From assembly GCA_011321895.1 (NCBI GenBank), contig DROK01000143.1, forward strand, positions 1 through 11,633: a stretch of 11,633 nt of DNA, in the 5' to 3' direction. The position numbers and the translations under genes are program-made. Below, one piece after another: positions 6,671 to 11,633 of the stretch; within the stretch, counting starts at the first letter, position 1, and every line of letters starts with the position of its first letter. The notes under the pieces were generated by a model. It did not search any database, was not told where the DNA came from, and saw only the letters and a program-made list of their open reading frames with translations. The DNA is from Thermodesulfatator atlanticus (GTDB lineage Bacteria > Desulfobacterota > Thermodesulfobacteria > Thermodesulfobacteriales > Thermodesulfatatoraceae).

Positions 6671-7267
6671 ATGGCCTTTCCCGAAGTCTTAAAAAGGGTT
6701 ATCGCCAATCTGGCCGCCCTTCCGGGGTTGGGAGAAAAATCCGCCACCCGTCTCGCCCTCTATTTACTTGGCCGCCCGGAAGTAGAGATCCGGGAGCTGG
6801 CCCAGAGCCTTATGGCCTTACGCCAGAAGATCAGGCTTTGTCAGCGCTGTTTTAACTTTGCTGAAGCTGACTTTTGTGCCCTCTGTCTTGATCCGGCCCG
6901 GGACCCGGAGGTCATCTGTGTGGTGGAAGACCCGGCTGATCTGGCAGCGATCGAGGCGGCAGGGGTTTACCGGGGTCTTTACCACGTATTGCACGGCTTG
7001 CTCTCCCCCCGGGACGGACTGGGGCCCAAAGAGATTCGCTTGGAGGCCCTGGCTCAGCGGGTAAAGGACGAAAATATCAAAGAAATAGTAATCGCCCTCT
7101 CCCCCACGGTGGCTGGTGAGGCCACGGCCGCCTATATCGCCCAGATGTTTAAAAAGACGCCGGTTAAGCTTTCCCGCCTGGCCTGCGGGGTGCCCATGGG
7201 GATGGACGTAAAATACGCGGACCGGATAACCCTCAAACGGGCCCTTGAGGCCCGGCAACCTTTTTAA
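6671..7267 (+). CDS. recR: Recombination mediator protein RecR
   Basis: A 198-residue protein of normal RecR length. RecR acts with RecF/RecO to load RecA on single-stranded DNA at gaps. Domains in order are a helix-hairpin-helix (LPGLGEKSATRLA, 17-29), a C4 zinc finger (Cys57, Cys60, Cys69, Cys72, in CQRCFNFAEADFCALC) and a Toprim domain starting ICVVEDPADLAAIE (82-95). Next come YRGLYHVLHGLLSPRDGLGP (100-119) and SPTVAGEATA (144-153), close to the usual NPT-x-EGEATA. The C-terminal Walker B-like ACGVPMGMDVKYAD lies at 171-184. The ATG is 2 bp after the ebfC stop, with no separate strong ribosome-binding site, implying coupling. Its 3' end carries a hairpin (7238-7254) and its stop is 2 bp from the stop of the opposing cobO gene. 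Confidence 0.97.
   Translation: MAFPEVLKRVIANLAALPGLGEKSATRLALYLLGRPEVEIRELAQSLMALRQKIRLCQRCFNFAEADFCALCLDPARDPEVICVVEDPADLAAIEAAGVYRGLYHVLHGLLSPRDGLGPKEIRLEALAQRVKDENIKEIVIALSPTVAGEATAAYIAQMFKKTPVKLSRLACGVPMGMDVKYADRITLKRALEARQPF
7238..7265 (+). terminator. Candidate intrinsic terminator inside the recR 3' end
   Basis: CGGGCC (7238-7243) and GGCCCG (7249-7254) form a perfect 6-bp GC stem around the loop CTTGA, followed after six bases by TTTTT (7261-7265). The T-run is not immediately adjacent, so this is a modest terminator candidate for the dnaX-ebfC-recR transcript. It lies wholly within the last codons of recR, consistent with there being no intergenic space before cobO. Confidence 0.35.
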
Positions 7268-7269
7268 AA

Positions 7270-7797
7270 CTATTTTTCTATGCCTTTCCGGGCCTTGAGG
7301 CCTGAGTGGTAATAATGTTTTATCTCCCGCATTTCGGTAACAAGATCCGCTACTTCTATAAGGGCAGGTGGGGCGTAACGCCCGGTAAGGACCAGTTCGC
7401 TGGGCAGGGGTTTTCGGGCCAGGAATTCTACGGCTTCATCAAGGGGGATGAGCCCGAAATGCAGGGCCAAATTGAATTCGTCCAGCACCACCAGCTGAAA
7501 ATTTCCAGAAAGAATCTTTTCTTTGGCCAGAGACCAGCCTTCCTGGGCTAAGCGGTAATCTTCAGGGCTTGGTTTGCCTCGAACGAAACATCCCCGCCCG
7601 AACTGGGCAATTTCTACCCGGGGGGCAAAGGTTTTAAGGGCCTTAATTTCGCTATATTCACCACTTTTCAAGAATTGGCCGAAAAAGACTTTGAAACCAG
7701 CCCCCAGGGCCCGGAGGGTTAGCCCCAGGGCGGCGGTGGTTTTCCCTTTGCCGTTGCCCGTATAAACGTGAATAAAACCTTTAAAAACTTGGCTCAT
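7270..7797 (-). CDS. cobO: Cob(I)yrinic acid a,c-diamide / corrinoid adenosyltransferase (CobO/BtuR type)
   Basis: A 175-residue P-loop protein of the CobA/CobO/BtuR family, which transfers the adenosyl group of ATP to the reduced cobalt of a corrinoid to make the coenzyme B12 form. The Walker A is TGNGKGKTT (13-21), followed by AALGLTLRALGAG. QLVVLDEFNLALHFGL (101-116) matches the conserved VVLDE-N segment, and ELVLTGRYAPPALIEVADLV (134-153) and EMREIKH (155-161) are further family signatures, ending with the GIEK tail. I start it at ATG 7797-7795, where the protein (MSQVFKGF) fits relatives; an in-frame TTG at 7824-7822 would add nine residues. No strong ribosome-binding site is visible. 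No other cobalamin gene lies nearby, so it may serve de novo synthesis or salvage. It converges with recR and diverges from the protease gene. Confidence 0.92.
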   Translation of the reverse strand: MSQVFKGFIHVYTGNGKGKTTAALGLTLRALGAGFKVFFGQFLKSGEYSEIKALKTFAPRVEIAQFGRGCFVRGKPSPEDYRLAQEGWSLAKEKILSGNFQLVVLDEFNLALHFGLIPLDEAVEFLARKPLPSELVLTGRYAPPALIEVADLVTEMREIKHYYHSGLKARKGIEK

Positions 7798-7823
7798 GGT
7801 TAAATTTTTCTTAACATAAAACA
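7798..7823. promoter_or_regulatory. 26-bp AT-rich divergent start region
   Basis: Only 26 bp separate the divergent start codons of cobO and the protease gene. The stretch contains an inverted repeat, GTTAA (7799-7803) and TTAAC (7811-7815), around seven bases, and CATAAA just before the rightward ATG. Neither gene has a recognisable ribosome-binding site here. The space is too short for two separate upstream promoters, so at least one promoter must lie inside the opposite coding sequence or give a leaderless transcript. A regulatory role for the inverted repeat is speculation. Confidence 0.3.
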
Positions 7824-8474
7824 ATGGCTCGTACCAAAGCCAAATATTACGTCATTCCTTTCGTCGTCTTCTTATTGCTTACCGAACTTGCCCGGTATTT
7901 TCCGGATAAGACCTTTTCTCTGTATGCCATAAAAAGCATCCTGGTAGGGGGGCTGCTCTGGTTCTGGCGCACCCATTACCGGGAGCTGTTCCAGCCCATT
8001 TCTACCAGCCAATTTTTGTTGGCCCTTTTGGGGGGTGTCCTGGTTTTCGTCTTTTGGATCGGGGGAGAAGGTTACTTTCCCATGCTTAGCACCCCCAAAG
8101 CCATTTCTCCTTTAGAGCAGGATTTTTCTTCCCCGGAAGTGGTGGGGGCGATTTTTTTCCGCCTTTTCGGGGCCGTACTCGTGGTACCGGTAATGGAAGA
8201 ATTGTTCTGGCGTTCTTTCCTCATGCGCTTTTTGATCCGCAAAGATTTCCAAAACGTCCCGCTGGGGACCTATACCCATTTTTCCTTTTGGGTGGTCACT
8301 TTTCTTTTTGCCCTGGAACACTTCCGGGTGGTCCCTGGCTTTTTGGCCGGGGCCGTCTACGGGGCCCTTTTGTGTCTTAGCAAAAATCTGAGGACCTCTG
8401 TTTTGGCCCACGCGGTGACCAATTTCGCCCTGGGCGTTTACGTCCTGGTGACCCAGGCCTGGTCTTTCTGGTGA
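7824..8474 (+). CDS. CPBP/CAAX-type glutamic intramembrane protease, PEP-CTERM-related subtype suspected
   Basis: A 216-residue, mostly hydrophobic protein of the CPBP (CAAX protease and bacteriocin-processing, Abi) family of glutamate-dependent intramembrane proteases. Motif 1 is PVMEELFWRSFLMR (122-135), with the Glu125-Glu126-x3-Arg130 pattern. Motif 2 is FLFALEH (160-166, His166). Motif 3 is VLAHAVTNFALG (193-204, His196 and Asn200). All expected catalytic residues are present. The compact length, VPLGTYTHFSFW after motif 1, and the ending ALGVYVLVTQAWSFW recall from memory the CAAX-protease-related family associated with exosortase/PEP-CTERM systems (TIGR03008); I cannot confirm that here. 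The substrate is unknown and no exosortase or sorted protein is visible nearby. The ATG at 7824 lacks a clear ribosome-binding site. Its stop is 1 bp from the nadE stop, so no terminator fits between them. Confidence 0.85.
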   Translation: MARTKAKYYVIPFVVFLLLTELARYFPDKTFSLYAIKSILVGGLLWFWRTHYRELFQPISTSQFLLALLGGVLVFVFWIGGEGYFPMLSTPKAISPLEQDFSSPEVVGAIFFRLFGAVLVVPVMEELFWRSFLMRFLIRKDFQNVPLGTYTHFSFWVVTFLFALEHFRVVPGFLAGAVYGALLCLSKNLRTSVLAHAVTNFALGVYVLVTQAWSFW

Positions 8475-8475
8475 T

Positions 8476-10116
8476 CTATTGGCGGTGGAAAAAGAATCTC
8501 TGGGCGATGGGGTAACGCCAGCCGTAACCAAAGGCCTGAGGGCTGACCCTTAGGGTGGGCGGAAACTGCCAGCGTTTATATTCTTCGATACGTAACCGCC
8601 GCAATACTTCCCGCACTGTTTCTTCGGGGAGTCCCCGGTCAACCAGTTCTTCAAAAGTCTGACCTTCCTCCACGAAACCCCGTACCACCTGGTCAAGGAG
8701 GCGGTAAGGGGGGAGATCATCTTCGTCTTTTTGTCCGGGTCTGAGTTCGGCGGAAGGAGGTTTTTCCAGCACCCGTTCAGGGATGATTTCTCCTTCCCGG
8801 TTGATTTCTCTGGCCAGGGCGTAAACGTCGGTTTTGATCACGTCCCCGAGCACGGAAATGGCCCCGCAGGTATCACCGTAAAGGGTACAATAACCCACCG
8901 CCAGTTCGCTTTTGTTGCCGGTATTAAGTACCAGGTAGCCGAATTCGTTGGCCAAGGCCATCAGGATATTGCCCCGCAAACGCGCCTGGAGGTTTTCCTG
9001 GGTGAGGCCCTTGGGTTCCTTTCCCAGGGCCTTTTGCAGTTCCTCTTTGAGGGTGCCAAAGGGCTGGGAGATGGGGACGGTAAGTGTCTTCAGGCCCAGG
9101 TTTTGAGCCAGCTTCTGGGCGTCTTCAACACTTTCCCGGCTGGTGTAAGGCGAGGGCATGAGGACCCCGAGCACCTGGGCCGCCCCCAGGGCCTTTTGGG
9201 CGATGGCAGCGGTAACGGAAGAATCTATACCCCCTGAAAGGCCTACCAGGGCCCCTTTAAAGCCGGTCTTGCGGAAATAGTCTTTCACCCCGAGGACCAG
9301 GGCTTTTAGCAAGCTTTCTTCGCGGCGTTGTGAAACGGGCTGGAGGACTGGTTCCTGGTCTAAATCAAAGACGAGGACTGTTTCTTCAAAATCCCGGGCC
9401 TCGGCCAGGAGGTTTCCTTGCGGGTGAAAGGCCAGGCTGTGGCCGTCAAAAATAAGATGGTCGTTTGCGCCTACCTGGTTGCAGTAGAGGATAAAAACGT
9501 TGTTTTTCTGAGCCTGTAAAGACAGGAGACGTTTGCGTAACTCTCCTTTGCCCACGTGAAAGGGACTGGCAGAAATATTGACCACCACCTGGGCCCCCTC
9601 TTGAGCCAGGGTGGAGACCGGATCAAACCGGTAGCGGTACGGAGTAAAACCGGGGAGATTCCAGATATCTTCACAGATGGTAAGCCCCAGGGCCCATCCG
9701 TCTAATTTGAAGACCGAAACCCGCTGTGGCCCTTCAAAATACCTGGGTTCGTCGTAGACGTCGTAAGAGGGCAGGAGGTTTTTGGCGTAACGGGCGATTT
9801 CTTCACCATCCTTGAAACAGACGGCCGTGTTAAGTAAGGGCAGAAGGGGATCTTCAGCCTGTTGGCAGGCCAGGCCCAGGATGACCGCCGCCCCCTTTAA
9901 TTTCCGGCGCAGTTTGACATAAGTCTCCCGCATCTCTGCCAGAAAATCTCGTCTCAGGAGGAGGTCGCGCGGCGGGTAGCCGCAGAGGGAAAGCTCTGGA
10001 AAGACCACCAGTTTGGCCCCCTGGTCCCGGGCCTTGGCGAAGAACTCTTCTATCTTTAGGGCGTTGCCGGAAAGGTCTCCGATAGTAGGGTTTATTTGGG
10101 CCAAGGCGATTTTCAT
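8476..10116 (-). CDS. nadE: Glutamine-dependent NAD+ synthetase
   Basis: A 546-residue two-domain enzyme that makes NAD+ from deamido-NAD, ATP and glutamine, the last step of NAD biosynthesis. The N-terminal nitrilase-type glutaminase domain has the complete triad: Glu41 in FPELSLCGYPPRD, Lys112 in YAKNLLPSYDVYDE and Cys148 in LTICEDIW. The synthetase domain has the PP-loop LVGLSGGIDSSVTAA (about 290-304), then TGNKSELAVGYCTLYGD and the C-terminal KPPSAELRPGQKDEDDLPPY, all typical. Length and domain order match the bacterial glutamine-dependent form rather than the short ammonia-only form. The ATG at 10116-10114 fits the family opening MKIALAQINPTIGDL. It follows lptD by 31 bp on the same strand; that spacer has only a weak AGG and no terminator, so co-transcription with lptD is likely. 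The link between the two is positional, not known to be functional. Confidence 0.97.
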   Translation of the reverse strand: MKIALAQINPTIGDLSGNALKIEEFFAKARDQGAKLVVFPELSLCGYPPRDLLLRRDFLAEMRETYVKLRRKLKGAAVILGLACQQAEDPLLPLLNTAVCFKDGEEIARYAKNLLPSYDVYDEPRYFEGPQRVSVFKLDGWALGLTICEDIWNLPGFTPYRYRFDPVSTLAQEGAQVVVNISASPFHVGKGELRKRLLSLQAQKNNVFILYCNQVGANDHLIFDGHSLAFHPQGNLLAEARDFEETVLVFDLDQEPVLQPVSQRREESLLKALVLGVKDYFRKTGFKGALVGLSGGIDSSVTAAIAQKALGAAQVLGVLMPSPYTSRESVEDAQKLAQNLGLKTLTVPISQPFGTLKEELQKALGKEPKGLTQENLQARLRGNILMALANEFGYLVLNTGNKSELAVGYCTLYGDTCGAISVLGDVIKTDVYALAREINREGEIIPERVLEKPPSAELRPGQKDEDDLPPYRLLDQVVRGFVEEGQTFEELVDRGLPEETVREVLRRLRIEEYKRWQFPPTLRVSPQAFGYGWRYPIAQRFFFHRQ

Positions 10117-10147
10117 GACTGTAGCCTAAGAGCAAGTTGTTTTAACG

Positions 10148-11633
10148 TCAACGGCCCCAGCCACCGATGCCCACCAGGTTTACGTAAAAGGAATAACGGT
10201 TTTCGTCGGGATTGTGGTAAATGCGAAAAATACCCCACCAGCACTGGGCCCGGTACTCCAGGTCGAGTTGAGAATTTGAGATTTCGTCTTCTTTCAGACT
10301 GTACTGAAGGCGGTAGGCCACAAAGAAGCCGCGGTGGACGTTTTTGCGGAAACGAAAATTGAGCTGGTCTATGTTGCGCGCCTTATCCCAGCGGTAATCC
10401 AAGCCAATATACTCCCCCCTGGGATTGCGCAGGTCTGCGGAAAGATTGGCCGTGACCCAGCCCAGGCCATAAAAATTATATGAGGTCGAGCCTTTGACGT
10501 AGAGGCGTCCGGGAAACCTGATTTCTCCTTCGGCATAAAGATCGGAAAAGGGGCGACGTTGCTCGCTTTTGCTCTTCAATTCCCGGCTGGCTTCACGAAA
10601 GTCATAACTCTGGTGCACCCAAAGTCTCACCAGGTCAAAAAAACGGACGTTTGCCCCATCTTTTTTCTTGGCGGTCAAGAACTGAAGGAGACCGTAATCC
10701 AGCCGGTTTACCGGTTCCAGCCGGTCGTTCAGGGTAAACTCGGGCAGGGCCTTTTGGTTCACCGGAGGCCGGTAAAAATAACGTATTTCGGGGCGTAAGG
10801 TGTGTTTTACCCCTAATAACCCGAAGCGATACAGAGGATAAATTTTGCTCAGATTGACCGCCGCCACCCCCTCGATTTCGTAAAGGGTGCGGGTCAGCCT
10901 TTCGTGCCCCCGGCTATCCCGCCAGTTCACCCAGTAGACGGTGTGGATTAGACGGTAGGAGGCTAGTAGATCAAGGGGGGCCCAGAGATTGGGGGTCAGT
11001 ATGAGCTGCGGGGCGAGGTCAAGACGATGGCCCCGGTAGCCCTTTTCACGCCACCAGTAAACGTAATCGTTTTCCAGGTGTAAACTAAAGGGCCCCCAGA
11101 GGGGAGCCGTCAGGCGACTTAAATAGAGGTGGGGTAGGGGTTGTAAGGTCTCGTCCTGTTGGCCGGGAATTTGGCTGTCGTGATAAGTCGCGCTTCCCTG
11201 TAAAAAATAATGGCCAAAGGGGTGGTTAAGCCAGAAACGACTGGTCCGATAGCGCGTATTTTTTTCTTCCAGGCCCCGCCCAAACCGGCGCAGGTAACTC
11301 AGGTGGCTCTGGTCAAACCCCAGGGGCCCGCTCAAAAATTCGTAGAGAAAATCACGGTCCGAGAGGATGTCCAGGTCAAGGTGGGTTTCCCAGCCGGGTG
11401 CTAACCACTGGTCTATTTTGGCCGTGATCCAGTATCGTTTCCTGTTGTCCCGGATGATACCGTCGTTGTTGTAGTCGTTGTCTCCCAGGCGGTCTTTTAA
11501 GTAGCGTATCCTGAAAGTCCCCTTATCTTTAGCGGTGAGCGCGTAATTTCCTTCAAGCCCCAGCATAAAACCCCGCTTTCTGGTGTAAAAAGGGTAAAAA
11601 GTGAGATCCAGGCTGTCGTTTATGTCCCAGAAA
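10148..11633 (-). CDS. lptD: LPS-assembly outer-membrane protein LptD, 5' part missing
   Basis: About 494 residues are visible; the frame runs open through the right edge, so the N-terminal signal peptide and LptA-like (OstA) domain lie outside. What remains is the LptD C-terminal beta-barrel domain, which with the lipoprotein LptE inserts LPS into the outer leaflet of the outer membrane. At the edge the frame reads FWDINDSLDLTFYPFYTRKR, a typical LptD barrel beginning. GNYALTAKDKGTFRIRYLKDR follows, and many alternating aromatic/polar strands continue to an aromatic-rich end (NRYSFYVNLVGIGGWGR). Late features such as HTLRPEIRYFYRPP and YIGLDYRWD also fit. An internal ATG at 11566 is not the real start. 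Only one cysteine is obvious near the C-terminus, in the sequence AQCWW, so the E. coli-type inter-domain disulphide pattern is not evident in the visible part. The gene shows that the organism is a diderm with LPS. Confidence 0.92.
   Translation of the reverse strand, partial: FWDINDSLDLTFYPFYTRKRGFMLGLEGNYALTAKDKGTFRIRYLKDRLGDNDYNNDGIIRDNRKRYWITAKIDQWLAPGWETHLDLDILSDRDFLYEFLSGPLGFDQSHLSYLRRFGRGLEEKNTRYRTSRFWLNHPFGHYFLQGSATYHDSQIPGQQDETLQPLPHLYLSRLTAPLWGPFSLHLENDYVYWWREKGYRGHRLDLAPQLILTPNLWAPLDLLASYRLIHTVYWVNWRDSRGHERLTRTLYEIEGVAAVNLSKIYPLYRFGLLGVKHTLRPEIRYFYRPPVNQKALPEFTLNDRLEPVNRLDYGLLQFLTAKKKDGANVRFFDLVRLWVHQSYDFREASRELKSKSEQRRPFSDLYAEGEIRFPGRLYVKGSTSYNFYGLGWVTANLSADLRNPRGEYIGLDYRWDKARNIDQLNFRFRKNVHRGFFVAYRLQYSLKEDEISNSQLDLEYRAQCWWGIFRIYHNPDENRYSFYVNLVGIGGWGR

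Noticed and set aside
7798..7824. TTG start adding nine residues to cobO
   Set aside because: Weak start codon, no ribosome-binding site, and relatives begin close to the ATG at 7797.

Overview
The window is an ordinary, very compact stretch of a diderm (LPS-making) bacterial chromosome. The outer-membrane marker is LptD at the right edge. Base composition looks slightly above half G+C, proteins are rich in Lys/Glu/Arg, and genes overlap or are separated by a few bases. Together with the recognisable families this suggests a thermophilic Gram-negative such as a Thermodesulfobacteria-type lineage. That placement is inference and is weak.

Layout. (1) Positions 1-4485, minus strand: a tightly coupled four-gene set read right to left. 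It encodes a GT83/ArnT-like membrane glycosyltransferase, a Gfo/Idh/MocA sugar dehydrogenase, a DegT-type PLP sugar aminotransferase, and a DPM/ArnC-like family 2 glycosyltransferase cut by the left edge. Junctions are a 13-bp overlap, a 2-bp gap and a 4-bp ATGA overlap. (2) Positions 4482-about 4806, minus strand: a decayed remnant of a second GT83/PMT gene, spread over shifted frames, whose surviving stop codon overlaps the start of the intact copy (ATGA). (3) Positions 4830-7267, plus strand: the conserved replication/repair operon dnaX-ebfC-recR. (4) Positions 7270-7797, minus strand: cobO, tail to tail with recR (2-bp gap). (5) Positions 7824-8474, plus strand: a CPBP/CAAX intramembrane protease, divergent from cobO with 26 bp between start codons. 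(6) Positions 8476-11633, minus strand: lptD (5' part missing) followed by nadE, with nadE tail to tail with the protease (1-bp gap).

How the genes may work together. The left cassette is logically an Arn-like pathway. The dehydrogenase would make a keto nucleotide sugar, the DegT enzyme would aminate it, the GT2 would load the amino sugar onto undecaprenyl phosphate, and the GT83 enzyme would move it on the periplasmic side to lipid A or another acceptor. The dehydrogenase/aminotransferase pair also resembles the GnnA/GnnB and WbpB/WbpE types of 3-amino-sugar synthesis, so substrate and product cannot be fixed from sequence. The other genes are housekeeping: clamp-loader subunit, nucleoid protein, recombination mediator, corrinoid adenosyltransferase, NAD synthetase and LPS assembly. 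The CPBP protease has features recalling those linked to exosortase/PEP-CTERM systems, but no exosortase is visible here.

I found no RNA genes, CRISPR arrays, insertion sequences or phage genes. The most interesting items are the amino-sugar cassette as a possible Arn variant, the frame-shifted GT83 remnant next to its intact relative, and the near-zero intergenic spacing that forces termination and promoter signals into coding DNA.
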